This document shows, piece after piece, positions 34,921-42,950 of a stretch of 51,242 bases of DNA. The stretch spans positions 1-51,242 of the forward strand of contig JAFVIB010000015.1 in the NCBI GenBank assembly GCA_017474235.1. The letters are read 5' to 3'. Positions within the stretch are counted from its first letter, which is position 1; every line of letters starts with the position of its first letter. The DNA comes from Alistipes sp. (GTDB taxonomy: Bacteria; Bacteroidota; Bacteroidia; Bacteroidales; Rikenellaceae). A program made the translations under genes and the position numbers. The notes under the pieces were generated by a model. It searched no databases. It had not been told where the DNA came from and saw only the letters and a program-made list of their open reading frames with translations.

Positions 34921-36442
34921 TGAGATAGAGCTGCTTAAACCGCATATTATGACGCTGCAAAATCGTGGCTGTCAGGTAGATATCTGCAATAATGGCTACG
35001 ATGCTATAGATATGGCTACCGAGAATGCCTACGATATGATTATCCTCGACGAGATGATGCCCGGAATGACAGGGCTTGAGACCCTGCCACTGATTAAGGA
35101 TGTCCGCCCGACAACTCCGGTGATTATGGTCACCAAGTCCGAGGAGGAGGATATTATGGATAAGGCTATCGGCAGTAAGATTGCCGACTACATTATCAAG
35201 CCTGTAAATCCGAGCCAAATACTACTTCTTGTCAAAAAACATATACACTCGCAACAGCTTGTTACAGAGCAGACTACGGCAGATTATCGCGCCGAGTTCG
35301 GGCGTATATCTCAGATGGTAGATAGTGCCTCGACATTCGCACAATGGACCAATATATATCGTAAGTTGGTTAGCTGGGAGATAGATCTCTCGCAGACCGC
35401 AGACCGCAGTATTCACGAGGTGTTGCAGTATCAGAAAAATGAGGCAAATCAGGCTTTCTGTCGCTTTGTGCGCCGTAATTATCAGGATTGGATAAATAGC
35501 CGCGACAACGACACTCCCGTAATGTCGCATACCCTTATGCGCTCAAAAATTCTGCCTGTGGTAGATAGTTGCAACAAGACCACACTCCTGCTTATCGATA
35601 ACTTCCGATATGACCAGTGGCGTGCCATCAGTCCGATGCTCCATAACTACTACAATGTCCTCTCCGATGAGAACTATTGCGCCATTCTGCCAACCGCAAC
35701 GCAGTATGCCCGTAATGCTATCTTCGCAGGTCTTATGCCGCTTGCCATAGACAAACTTATGCCTAATAAGTGGCTCAATGATAATGAAGAGGGCGGTAAA
35801 AATATGTATGAGGAGGACTTTCTGCGTCGCCAACTTCAGCAATCAGGTAAGAACTACCGCATAAGTTTTGATAAACTCGTGCGTCCCGAGGCGGGTCGTA
35901 AGCTTATAGATAATATCCAGCGCGTCTATGATGCCGATTTCTCGATTATCGTCTATAACTTCCTCGACATCCTCTCGCACGCCCGTACCGAGACCGAGAT
36001 TATCCGCCAACTTACCGAGGATGACGCCTCTTTCCGCTCTCTCACTCGCTCGTGGTTTGAACACTCCGAACTCTTTATCCTGCTCAAGATGCTCTCGGAG
36101 CGCGGTCATACCGTCATTATCACATCCGACCACGGCACCGTGCGCGTAGATAACCCTATTCGAGTGCAGGGTGACCGCGAAACATCATCAAACCTCCGAT
36201 ATAAAACAGGTCGAAACCTCGCTTATAACTATAAAGAGGTCTATGAAATCACCAAGCCTGAGCAGATTCAACTCCCGCAGTCAAATCTCTCTTCCAGCTA
36301 CATCTTCGCCTATAACCACGACTTCTTCGTCTATAATAACGACGCCAATCGCCATATCCGCTACTACCGCGATACCTTCCAGCACGGGGGTATATCTATG
36401 GAGGAGATGATTGTGCCGTTTATAGTGTTACAACCCAAATAA
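34880..36442 (+). CDS. porX: PorX-type response regulator with PglZ domain
   Basis: A 520-residue protein with a receiver domain (1-120, acidic WVDDE and phosphoacceptor Asp57 in IILDEMMPGM, Thr/Lys at VTKSEE) and a C-terminal PglZ/alkaline-phosphatase-like domain (LLLIDNFRYDQW, IIVYNFLDILSHARTE, IITSDHGTVRVDNP). It matches the length and order of PorX, which in Porphyromonas works with the kinase PorY and controls type IX secretion genes. PorX acts as a cyclic-oligonucleotide phosphodiesterase in some reports. No kinase, PorY or secretion component lies in this window. The ATG at 34880 has a clear GGGAGGTG site 5 bp upstream, and a structured repeat follows the gene. Confidence 0.9.
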   Translation: MNTSVQAKILWVDDEIELLKPHIMTLQNRGCQVDICNNGYDAIDMATENAYDMIILDEMMPGMTGLETLPLIKDVRPTTPVIMVTKSEEEDIMDKAIGSKIADYIIKPVNPSQILLLVKKHIHSQQLVTEQTTADYRAEFGRISQMVDSASTFAQWTNIYRKLVSWEIDLSQTADRSIHEVLQYQKNEANQAFCRFVRRNYQDWINSRDNDTPVMSHTLMRSKILPVVDSCNKTTLLLIDNFRYDQWRAISPMLHNYYNVLSDENYCAILPTATQYARNAIFAGLMPLAIDKLMPNKWLNDNEEGGKNMYEEDFLRRQLQQSGKNYRISFDKLVRPEAGRKLIDNIQRVYDADFSIIVYNFLDILSHARTETEIIRQLTEDDASFRSLTRSWFEHSELFILLKMLSERGHTVIITSDHGTVRVDNPIRVQGDRETSSNLRYKTGRNLAYNYKEVYEITKPEQIQLPQSNLSSSYIFAYNHDFFVYNNDANRHIRYYRDTFQHGGISMEEMIVPFIVLQPK

Positions 36443-36569
36443 TTTTATCGTGAAAATACGGCACCTGCTGCCGCTAACAAAAAGTACCCGCAAAGGGAAA
36501 TACGCATAGTATGTCCCTTCGCGGGTATTTTTGCCGAGCGTTGCATTTACCGTATTTTGACAACAAAAT
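36442..36569. repeat. Structured intergenic element, copy 1
   Basis: A 128-bp element bounded by inverted ends: ATTTTATCGTGAAAATACGG at left and CCGTATTTTGACAACAAAAT at right pair with a few mismatches. The middle forms a long hairpin whose centre is AAGGGA-a-ATAC-gcata-GTAT-g-TCCCTT. It also serves as terminator for porX (see next entry). It is one of three related copies between porX and the BspA-like gene. Confidence 0.85.
36485..36532 (+). terminator. Terminator inside repeat copy 1
   Basis: TACCCGC (36485-36491) pairs with GCGGGTA (36521-36527), enclosing the AAGGGA core, and is followed by five T's. It is 43 bases past the porX stop. Confidence 0.75.
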
Positions 36570-36573
36570 GGAG

Positions 36574-36699
36574 ATTTTATCGTGAAAATAGCACAACTAC
36601 TTCCGCTAATCGTCTTGCCCGCAATGGGAAATACAGAAGTATGTCCCATCGCTGTCAATCCGATTGAGCGTGGTATTTGTACCATTTTGACGATAAAAT
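36574..36699. repeat. Structured intergenic element, copy 2
   Basis: A 126-bp element with inverted ends ATTTTATCGTGAAAATA and CATTTTGACGATAAAAT. The core is ATGGGA-a-ATAC-agaa-GTAT-g-TCCCAT: A-T and T-A changes relative to copy 1 keep the pairing. Confidence 0.85.
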
Positions 36700-36791
36700 A
36701 GGTGCAAGGCAGTGACGGAGTGCAAACTCCGACAAAGGGCAGTACACTCAGTACAGCCCTTCGCTTCTTTCGGTGCCGAGCCAACAAAATG
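36700..36791. repeat. Structured intergenic element, partial copy 3
   Basis: A degenerate copy with AAGGGC-a-GTAC-actca-GTAC-a-GCCCTT, and the end ACAAAATGAG shared with copy 1. Compensating G-C pairs replace A-T. A separate CGGAGT-gcaa-ACTCCG hairpin precedes it. The inverted ends are not clear. Confidence 0.65.
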
Positions 36792-36830
36792 AGTGCAATA
36801 AGAAAAATATACAAAAAATGTATTTTGATA

Positions 36831-36861
36831 TTGTATTTTATAAAAATAATATTTACCTTTG
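36831..36861 (+). promoter_or_regulatory. Promoter of the small ORF and BspA-like gene
   Basis: TTGT (36831) and TACCTTTG (36854-36861) are about 20 bp apart. The -7 is exact and lies 45 bases before the ATG at 36907. Confidence 0.6.
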
Positions 36862-36906
36862 CAGTAAGATGAAAGATAGTTATACAAATTTAATATTATA
36901 AATGCT

Positions 36907-37056
36907 ATGAGAAAAACAGGAGATTTTGGAAACAGATTACACTACGAGGTTCCCGAGCTGGAGCTGATGTTGATTGGTGTGGAGCAGGGCTTCTCTATAT
37001 CGAACTATCAAGGTGATGACTATATAGGTGGCTGGAAAGATGAGATAGAGTTATAG
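36907..37056 (+). CDS. Small protein of the YEVPELE-EQGF type, 49 aa
   Basis: An unannotated-size ORF of 49 residues, beginning MRKTGDFGNRLHYEVPELELMLI and containing VEQGFSISN. It sits 45 bases past a consensus promoter and 27 bases before the BspA-like lipoprotein. Small proteins with this PELE/EQGF pattern next to surface lipoproteins are, from memory, frequent in Bacteroidales. It has no signal peptide or obvious membrane segment. The function is unknown. It could act as a leader-like translated ORF, or as a short partner of the lipoprotein. Confidence 0.65.
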   Translation: MRKTGDFGNRLHYEVPELELMLIGVEQGFSISNYQGDDYIGGWKDEIEL

Positions 37057-37083
37057 GCGATTAACCATTAAACTGAATTAGTG

Positions 37084-38841
37084 ATGAAAAAAGTTTTATA
37101 TACATTGATAGTCGGTGCGCTCCTTATGGCGAGCTGTACCAAAGATTCTATGGCTGAGTTGGGTTTGCCAGCTGACAATACGATATTCAAGGTTGAAAAG
37201 TTCCCTGTGTTTGATGACGCTACACGCGCTGTAGGCACTGCCGATGAGGGCAAGAGTGCTTGGGAGGAGGGCGATAAGCTCCTTATCACTACCGATATTG
37301 GAACAAGTACTACGCTCTCTCGCTCTGCGGATGGAGTGTGGACTCCATTAGGGGATGCCAACATCGGCACTGCGGGTGTTATTACCGTGACCTATGCTCC
37401 AAATTGTGAGCTTGTGGAGGGCGCAATTACTCCGAAAGAGGGGCTTGCTCTCGGTACAGACGAGTACTTCTCAACTGTTGCTACTTATACGGATGGTGTT
37501 GTAACTATCTCATTTGCAAGCGTTGAGCGAAATTATTCGCGTCTGCGTTTGGCTACTGCTGCCGGTAAGGAGGTTGAGGCTGTAGTTACAAAATTCACTC
37601 CTGCGGGTGGTGTTGAGCAGAGCGAGGCGACCTACACACTTACTGCTGACAGCAAGGGTAATGCCTACCTCTATGGTCTTTTTGGCAATGGGGCGACAAT
37701 TAGCGTAGTGAATGGCTCAACTGCTACCGAGCGCACGCTTGATAATGGTACTCTTGCCGGTAAGAGTTATGCCCTGCATAGCAATAGCGAATTCCTCCTT
37801 CCACTAGGTGCTGACTTTAATACAGCACTAAAGAGTAATCTGGGCGAGTGTACCAAGTTTAAGTTTGTTGTTAGCAGTACCGCTACATCGGATGTAACTC
37901 TTACGGCAACCGATGGAGAGATTGCCTACTTTATCACAAATGGTGACACCTTAGAGTTGCACACCTCGTGTGACAAGTTTAGAGGCAACGCTAATAGCTC
38001 AAGGATGTTCCGAAACTGTTCTAATCTCACTTCGATTGATATATCGGGCTTTGATACTTCGAGTGCAACGAATATAAGCTATATGTTTGATTCTTGCCAG
38101 AAACTTGCATCGTTAGATTTGTCAAATTTCGATACCTCAAATGTCATTTATATGTCATCTGTGTTTAGAGTCTGCAGAGCTCTAACTTCACTTGATCTAT
38201 CAAGCTTTGATACACAAAAAGTGGAGGGTATGGACTATATGTTCTTTGGTTGTACGGAGCTTGCCTCTCTTGATGTGTCAAACTTTGATACTTCTGCAGT
38301 AACGACTATGATTCAAATGTTCTATGATTGTAAATCTCTTACCTCGTTAGATGTGTCAAAGTTTAATACATCAAAGGTGGAGGTTATGAGTGATATGTTC
38401 TACGGTTGCGAAAACCTTACCTCGTTAGATTTGACAAATTTTGATACCTCAAATGTGGAAGCTATCGCTAGCATGTTCCAAGGCTGCTCTAAACTCACCT
38501 CACTTGACTTGTCAAGTTTTGATACTTCAAAGGTGACTTCTATGGATCGTATGTTTATTGATTGCCATAACCTCACCTCACTTGATGTGTCAAGCTTTAA
38601 TACCTCAAAGGTGAAGAAAATCTCTTATATGTTCAATAGTTGCTACTCTCTTCCGGAACTTGATCTTACGAACTTTGATTTTAGCGCGGTGACTGAATGT
38701 AACTTTACATTTCACGACTTTGCGAAAAATGTTACAAATAAACCTGCCACTATATTGCTATCACAGGCGGGATACGATTTTCTTAGTACAAAATTCGAAG
38801 AGTCGGATGATTATGAGTTTAAGGTGCAGGCTGCCGAGTAG
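37084..38841 (+). CDS. BspA-like DUF285 repeat lipoprotein
   Basis: A 585-residue lipoprotein (MKKVLYTLIVGALLMASC). Residues about 20-270 form a beta-sandwich-like domain typical of Bacteroidales surface proteins, then nine tandem 26-residue repeats at 308-541 of the form MFxxCxxLTSLDLSxFDTSxV. This is the DUF285 leucine-rich repeat known from BspA-like and Mycoplasma-type surface proteins. BspA proteins bind fibrinogen or fibronectin in Tannerella. The ligand here is unknown. The ATG at 37084 is preferred over a GTG three bases earlier. A bidirectional terminator follows. Confidence 0.87.
   Translation: MKKVLYTLIVGALLMASCTKDSMAELGLPADNTIFKVEKFPVFDDATRAVGTADEGKSAWEEGDKLLITTDIGTSTTLSRSADGVWTPLGDANIGTAGVITVTYAPNCELVEGAITPKEGLALGTDEYFSTVATYTDGVVTISFASVERNYSRLRLATAAGKEVEAVVTKFTPAGGVEQSEATYTLTADSKGNAYLYGLFGNGATISVVNGSTATERTLDNGTLAGKSYALHSNSEFLLPLGADFNTALKSNLGECTKFKFVVSSTATSDVTLTATDGEIAYFITNGDTLELHTSCDKFRGNANSSRMFRNCSNLTSIDISGFDTSSATNISYMFDSCQKLASLDLSNFDTSNVIYMSSVFRVCRALTSLDLSSFDTQKVEGMDYMFFGCTELASLDVSNFDTSAVTTMIQMFYDCKSLTSLDVSKFNTSKVEVMSDMFYGCENLTSLDLTNFDTSNVEAIASMFQGCSKLTSLDLSSFDTSKVTSMDRMFIDCHNLTSLDVSSFNTSKVKKISYMFNSCYSLPELDLTNFDFSAVTECNFTFHDFAKNVTNKPATILLSQAGYDFLSTKFEESDDYEFKVQAAE
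38005..38706 (+). repeat. Nine tandem 78-bp DUF285 coding repeats
   Basis: Nine 78-bp units encode the MFxxCxxLTSLDLSNFDTS repeat. The aligned starts at 38005 and 38083 confirm the 78-bp period. Confidence 0.85.
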
Positions 38842-38862
38842 GTAAATTAGGATAGTGATGTA

Positions 38863-38898
38863 AAAAGCGCGTGTTCAACAATTTGAACACGCGCTTTT
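38863..38898. terminator. Bidirectional terminator
   Basis: AAAAGCGCGTGTTCAA (38863-38878) and TTGAACACGCGCTTTT (38883-38898) pair perfectly with a 4-nt loop. It separates the convergent BspA-like and PFK genes and would work in both directions. Confidence 0.93.
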
Positions 38899-38932
38899 GA
38901 AATATATGCAGCAACGCTGCGTTATAGCAGTA

Positions 38933-40162
38933 TTACCACTCGAGAATCTTCTTGAAGTCGAATGCCTCAGGATTAGCTACATACTGCTTTGCAGCCTCGT
39001 AGTCAGCAGGGGTGATATAGTGCATAACATTGCCGATAATCTGCTGAATCTTATCTGAGTTGATATCTACCAAGCGTGGCGGAATCTTGCCCTCTGCATT
39101 CTGAAGATCCTTCAGGTAGAGTGGAGATACATAGCCGTCCTGGCTGATATATACCATACAGCCGGTCTTGCCCTCGCTGAAGAGCTTATAAACACCCATA
39201 CCGAGCTGTGAGCAGTAAACAAGGTCGTATGCGATAGGGGTCTGGCAACGAACCTCGTAACCAATCTCTACCGGACGAGACTTAACCTTCAGACCAAGCT
39301 CCTTAACCTTATTCTCGAGCATCTCGTTGAAGATGTGAGCCTTAGATACCTTACCGAGCTCAGGGTGACCGTGGTCGTCATAAGAGAAGTGTACGCCTGA
39401 CTTAGCAATCTCCTCATTAGAGAGGCTGTGGAATACACCCTCAGAGATCATTGCAACACCGTAGTCGATGCCCATAATCTTACGCTTGATGATAGATGAA
39501 ACAACAAGGTTTACAATCTTCTCAACTGTAATCTCAGTTTTGTTAAACATCTCAGGAATAACGATCATAGGGTAGTGGCAAGCAGAACCGATACCGAAAG
39601 CAAGGTGACCTGCACTTCGACCCATAGCTGCAACTACAAACCAGTTTGCAGATGTGCGAGCGTCGTTATATACAGCGCGACCGATAACGGTACCACCCTC
39701 CTTTGCGCTCTGATAACCGAATGTTGGAGAACCGGCAGGGAGTGGAAGGTCGTTGTCGATAGTCTTTGGAACATGGATATTTGCAATTGGATACTGCTTA
39801 GCCTCGAGGAACTTAGCGATACGGTTTGCAGTAGATGCAGTGTCATCGCCACCAACAGTTACGAGCAACTTAATGTTGTTCTCAGTGAAGAAACTGAGGT
39901 TAAAGTTGTTCTCAAAGTCTGAATCCTTTGGCTTGAAGCGGCTCATTGTAAGGTAAGAACCACCCTGATTGAAGATGTAGTCAGCCTTGAACCAATCCAA
40001 GTCCTCATAGCGTGGAGTTGGGTTGAAAAGACCTGAGTAACCATAGTGCAGACCGATTACGCGATAACCTTTGGCAAGGAATGTCTTTGCCACGCTGCCT
40101 ACAACAGTATTCATACCCGGTGCAGGACCACCACCTGTGAGAATTGCAATAGCTTCTTTCAT
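38933..40162 (-). CDS. Phosphofructokinase, probably PPi-dependent
   Basis: A 409-residue PFK-family enzyme for fructose 6-phosphate phosphorylation. The nucleotide motif is LVTVGGDDTAS rather than GGDGS, and the catalytic segment is VPKTIDNDLP (lysine where ATP enzymes have glycine in PGTIDND). Both residues are the established markers for pyrophosphate-dependent PFKs. It would catalyse the reversible PPi reaction. The first Gly-rich loop is ILTGGGPAPGMN. It lies alone, with its own -7 box. Confidence 0.92.
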   Translation of the reverse strand: MKEAIAILTGGGPAPGMNTVVGSVAKTFLAKGYRVIGLHYGYSGLFNPTPRYEDLDWFKADYIFNQGGSYLTMSRFKPKDSDFENNFNLSFFTENNIKLLVTVGGDDTASTANRIAKFLEAKQYPIANIHVPKTIDNDLPLPAGSPTFGYQSAKEGGTVIGRAVYNDARTSANWFVVAAMGRSAGHLAFGIGSACHYPMIVIPEMFNKTEITVEKIVNLVVSSIIKRKIMGIDYGVAMISEGVFHSLSNEEIAKSGVHFSYDDHGHPELGKVSKAHIFNEMLENKVKELGLKVKSRPVEIGYEVRCQTPIAYDLVYCSQLGMGVYKLFSEGKTGCMVYISQDGYVSPLYLKDLQNAEGKIPPRLVDINSDKIQQIIGNVMHYITPADYEAAKQYVANPEAFDFKKILEW

Positions 40163-40203
40163 AGTTGTTATTATTTAAATGTTAATAGAACTCAAAAATC
40201 GTT

Positions 40204-40211
40204 CAAAGATA
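40204..40211 (-). promoter_or_regulatory. -7 element of the PFK gene
   Basis: TATCTTTG on the minus strand matches TAnnTTTG, 41 bases before the start. The nearest -33-like TTG is about 23 bp further, a poor spacing. Confidence 0.5.
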
Positions 40212-40240
40212 ACACTTTTTTTGATTGGTTGTAACAATAA

Positions 40241-40720
40241 TCAGCCGAAAAATTGTATTTGCACCCCATCGGCATATATATTTATTATTCTTAGCCCTCT
40301 TTTTATCGCTCTATTAACTGTATAACCCGTTCCACTGCGACGCTTTCCCGAGTAGTAACACACTATCGCATCTGCGTTATCACATAGGTAGTCATTGCGG
40401 TCAAAGTAGGCTTTGAGTTGTCGCTCGCTCGCAAGGGTTGTAACTTTGTCCGCTGCCGAACATATAGCCTTGTAACGCTCGCGATCTGAGGCACTGAGAC
40501 TCTGAATATGCCCCTCGAATGGGATGGCACACTCTAACTTTATCGCTTTAAGATCTGCTTTGAGTCTTATAACACACTCGGCGGCAGCGAGGTCAAATCC
40601 CTCTGCCATGCCGCTGATAAAGTGGGTGTAACCTTCCGAGTAGAGCTGCTCAATAACAGTCTCTAACCTCTCAATTTCGGAGGTCGAATATGTGCGATGA
40701 CCGGTAAAAGCTACTTTCAT
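40241..40720 (-). CDS. SLOG/DUF1273-type protein
   Basis: A 159-residue Rossmann-like protein: VAFTGHRTY at the start, FISGMAEGFDLAAAECV and the C-terminal KRRSGTGYTVNRAIKRGLRIINI. This is the DUF1273 subgroup of the SLOG/LOG superfamily, often thought to bind nucleotide-derived ligands. Function unknown. The -7 element at 40725-40732 lies 4-5 bases before the ATG, so a leaderless mRNA is likely. No link to its neighbours is apparent. Confidence 0.85.
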   Translation of the reverse strand: MKVAFTGHRTYSTSEIERLETVIEQLYSEGYTHFISGMAEGFDLAAAECVIRLKADLKAIKLECAIPFEGHIQSLSASDRERYKAICSAADKVTTLASERQLKAYFDRNDYLCDNADAIVCYYSGKRRSGTGYTVNRAIKRGLRIINIYADGVQIQFFG

Positions 40721-40724
40721 ACTA

Positions 40725-40732
40725 CAAAGGTA
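40725..40732 (-). promoter_or_regulatory. -7 element placed for a leaderless transcript
   Basis: TACCTTTG on the minus strand, ending 4 bases from the ATG at 40720. No -33 box is evident, and the terminator of the upstream operon occupies the adjacent bases. Confidence 0.5.
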
Positions 40733-40734
40733 AT

Positions 40735-40760
40735 AAAAAACCGACGAAAATTATCGTCGG
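40735..40760 (-). terminator. Terminator of the SPFH operon
   Basis: On the minus strand CCGACGA (40760-40754) pairs with TCGTCGG (40747-40741), followed by six T's. The stop codon of the last gene (40751-40753) lies in the hairpin loop, so coding and terminator overlap. Confidence 0.88.
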
Positions 40761-41245
40761 CTTTTGTTATTTCTTATTCTCCAATCAATCATAGCAACCG
40801 TTGCGCGTGTTCTGATGCGTACGCGCCATAGTTTGTAGAGACAGAAGAGGAATGCTATCCACATTACGCCTGACCACATACTGTAGTTCAACATCTTTGA
40901 CCAATCGTCATTAGCCCCCGTAGCGTAGAGTATCAGTGGTATGGCAGTCCAGGCTGCTGCCGTCATTCCCGTAGCCCAAGATGAGCGACCCCAACGTGAC
41001 ATAGGGCAGAGGTTGTGGAAGTCGCGATAGATGCTGTAGATTATTAGTACTATCGCTATGGATGTGATGACAACCTCTTTGTATGGAAAATCGGGTATCC
41101 AGTTGAACTTGTCGGCGCGGATAATCATCGTCGCGGCAATGAAGAGTAGGATATCTGCCCACTGAAGTTTTCCATCATCTGGTGTTGGGGTGGATAGCTT
41201 GCGACCTTTATTGCCCCAACTGAAAAATCGAGCTCTTCTCTTCAT
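40751..41245 (-). CDS. Four-helix inner-membrane protein, paralogue 2
   Basis: A 164-residue protein, unrecognised by name. Four hydrophobic segments: LLFIAATMII, VVITSIAIVLIIYSIY, WTAIPLILYATGA and MWIAFLFCLYKLW. It resembles the upstream 167-residue protein: both start M-x-x-R-x-x-FF, both have P-M/I-T/S-RW followed by W-A/T-x-x-P-L/I-I-Y, and both end in a basic tail (RIRNNKSRR here). They are probably a tandem duplication with two basic cytosolic ends. Function unknown. Confidence 0.78.
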   Translation of the reverse strand: MKRRARFFSWGNKGRKLSTPTPDDGKLQWADILLFIAATMIIRADKFNWIPDFPYKEVVITSIAIVLIIYSIYRDFHNLCPMSRWGRSSWATGMTAAAWTAIPLILYATGANDDWSKMLNYSMWSGVMWIAFLFCLYKLWRVRIRTRATVAMIDWRIRNNKSRR

Positions 41246-41247
41246 TG

Positions 41248-41751
41248 TTAGTAGATGTTTTTACGTCGTGTGCGAATCTTCATATCCAATACTGCAGCAT
41301 GTGCCCGAGCCTCTCGACGGTTGTCTATCCACTTGTAGATGCTGATAAATAGGGCAACCCACATAACAATTGACGAGAGCGAGATATAGACCATCTCTTT
41401 ATAATCTTCGGCTGTTCCCTCGCCCGAGTAGTAGATAATTATCGGCATAACCGCCCAGAGCGTTGCACCAATGGCACTCTTAATTGTTGCGTGTCGCCAG
41501 CGGGTAATCGGTCCGTAGTTGAAGCAGTCCCATATAGTTGCAACGACATAGCAAGCCATAGCTATCAGCGCTATAATGCCCGATGCAACCTTGTGAGGGA
41601 TGTAAATCGCGAGAAAAATTAGAGCCATACATACCAGAGCCAAAATCTCAGCCTTGGTAAATTTTACATTCATATCTCGGTTTACTTCAGCCATAGTTTT
41701 GCGCTTCCATCTGCTGATGGAGAACTTGAAAAAGCTATACCTATTTCTCAT
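41248..41751 (-). CDS. Four-helix inner-membrane protein, paralogue 1
   Basis: A 167-residue protein with four hydrophobic segments (ILALVCMALIFLAIYI, GIIALIAMACYVVATIW, LWAVMPIIIYYSG, IVMWVALFISIYKWI) and a basic C-terminus. It is a paralogue of the next gene. The start at 41751 is preferred over an internal ATG at 41694 because the N-terminus MRNRYSFF resembles that of the paralogue. Function unknown. Confidence 0.75.
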   Translation of the reverse strand: MRNRYSFFKFSISRWKRKTMAEVNRDMNVKFTKAEILALVCMALIFLAIYIPHKVASGIIALIAMACYVVATIWDCFNYGPITRWRHATIKSAIGATLWAVMPIIIYYSGEGTAEDYKEMVYISLSSIVMWVALFISIYKWIDNRREARAHAAVLDMKIRTRRKNIY

Positions 41752-41753
41752 AA

Positions 41754-41948
41754 CTATTCGTCAGTTTTAGTTTTGCTCTTTTTTGCACGAGGAGTGCGCC
41801 CAGCTTTGCGCAGTGCCTCGGCAATTATCCACTGTAGCTGACCGTTGGTACTACGAAATTCATCCTCCGCCCACTTCTCGATAGCATCCATCGTTTCAGC
41901 GTCGATGCGTAGCACAAAACTGCGCGTATTGTTCTCTTTCGTAGCCAT
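41754..41948 (-). CDS. Ribbon-helix-helix DNA-binding protein, Arc-type
   Basis: A 64-residue protein: FVLRIDAETMDAIEKWAEDEFRSTNGQLQWIIAEALRKAG is the Arc/MetJ ribbon-helix-helix pattern, with a beta strand FVLRID whose side chains read DNA, then two helices. The C-terminus is basic (RTPRAKKSKTKTDE). It lies 8 bp after SPFH in the same operon. Its likely target is the paired palindrome over the operon promoter (42932-42950), which would make it an autoregulator. Confidence 0.85.
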   Translation of the reverse strand: MATKENNTRSFVLRIDAETMDAIEKWAEDEFRSTNGQLQWIIAEALRKAGRTPRAKKSKTKTDE

Positions 41949-41956
41949 AATCGGTG

Positions 41957-42904
41957 TTAGTTATGCAGAGTTCCTGTGTTTACAACGGGCTGTGCAGCCT
42001 CATCTGCGCAGAGTACAACAAGCAGATTGCTTACCATAGCTGCCTTGCGCTCCTCGTCAAGCTCTACAACCTCTTCTGTCGAGAGACGCTCAAGAGCAAT
42101 CTTTACCATAGATACTGCACCCTCGACAATCTTCTCGCGTGCCGAGATAATTGCATCAGCCTGCTGACGGCGAAGCATTGCAGCTGCAATCTCAGGAGCG
42201 TATGCAAGGTAGTTCAGTCGTGCCTCCATAACCTCGATGCCCGCCATTGCAAGTCGCTCGTTCAACTCGTCGGTAAGGCGGTCGTTAATCTCGTCACCAC
42301 CCGAGCGGAGGGTAATCTCATTGTCGCCATTATTTGAGTTCTCATCGTACGCATACATACCTGCTACCTGACGCAGTGCAGAGTCAGACTGTACAGCAAC
42401 GAAGTTCTCGAGGATATTCATACGGGTTGTAGATGTTGTCACAGCTCCAACCTCACTTGGTGCATCAATCTCAAATACAGCCTTATATGCACCCTCATTC
42501 TTAATCTTCCACACAAGTACAAGACCAATGAGGATTGGGTTACCAGCCTTGTCGTTTACCTTGATAGGATCTACATTGAGGTTGCGGGCGCGCAGAGAGA
42601 GCTTCTTTGCACTCATAAATGGGTTGAGCCACCAGAAACCTGTCTCATAGAATGTACCGCGATAGTTACCAAAGAAGAGCAGCACGCGTGCCTCATTTGG
42701 CTCGAGCATCTTGTAACCACACGCCATAATAATTGCAGCGATAACCGCTACCCAAACCCCTGCAAAGATAAGCCCGTTAAATTCGTCTCTCTCAACAAGT
42801 TCGATAAAGAGCCATACTGCAAGACCTACAAGAGCAAGATTGATAAAAAGAGCCAAAAAACCATTGAGTTTCCAGCCTGAATAGTTGTAATTGCTGTTTT
42901 TCAT
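41957..42904 (-). CDS. SPFH/Band-7 membrane protein
   Basis: A 315-residue protein. Two N-terminal hydrophobic helices ([39 protein letters not shown]) precede the SPFH core ([42 protein letters not shown]) and a coiled/alpha region ([21 protein letters not shown]). It probably forms membrane-bound oligomers. It is the first gene of the four-gene unit SPFH, RHH and two paralogous membrane proteins. Confidence 0.88.
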   Translation of the reverse strand: MKNSNYNYSGWKLNGFLALFINLALVGLAVWLFIELVERDEFNGLIFAGVWVAVIAAIIMACGYKMLEPNEARVLLFFGNYRGTFYETGFWWLNPFMSAKKLSLRARNLNVDPIKVNDKAGNPILIGLVLVWKIKNEGAYKAVFEIDAPSEVGAVTTSTTRMNILENFVAVQSDSALRQVAGMYAYDENSNNGDNEITLRSGGDEINDRLTDELNERLAMAGIEVMEARLNYLAYAPEIAAAMLRRQQADAIISAREKIVEGAVSMVKIALERLSTEEVVELDEERKAAMVSNLLVVLCADEAAQPVVNTGTLHN

Positions 42905-42931
42905 AACTGTAAAGTTTTAAGCATTAAAAAC

Positions 42932-42950
42932 TGATATCATTTTGATATCA
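42932..42950. promoter_or_regulatory. Paired palindromic operator TGATATCA-N3-TGATATCA
   Basis: Two identical 8-bp palindromes (42932-42939, 42943-42950) whose centres are 11 bp apart, so they face the same side of the helix. They lie directly next to the -7 box on the start-site side. Ribbon-helix-helix repressors such as Arc and MetJ use paired short sites like this, and one is encoded in the operon. Confidence 0.72.

Noticed and set aside
36428-36887. Overlapping minus-strand frames with repeated peptides such as IFTIKSPFCCQNT
   Set aside because: They follow the three structured intergenic elements. The peptide repetition is explained by the DNA repeats and the covarying stems point to a non-coding element.
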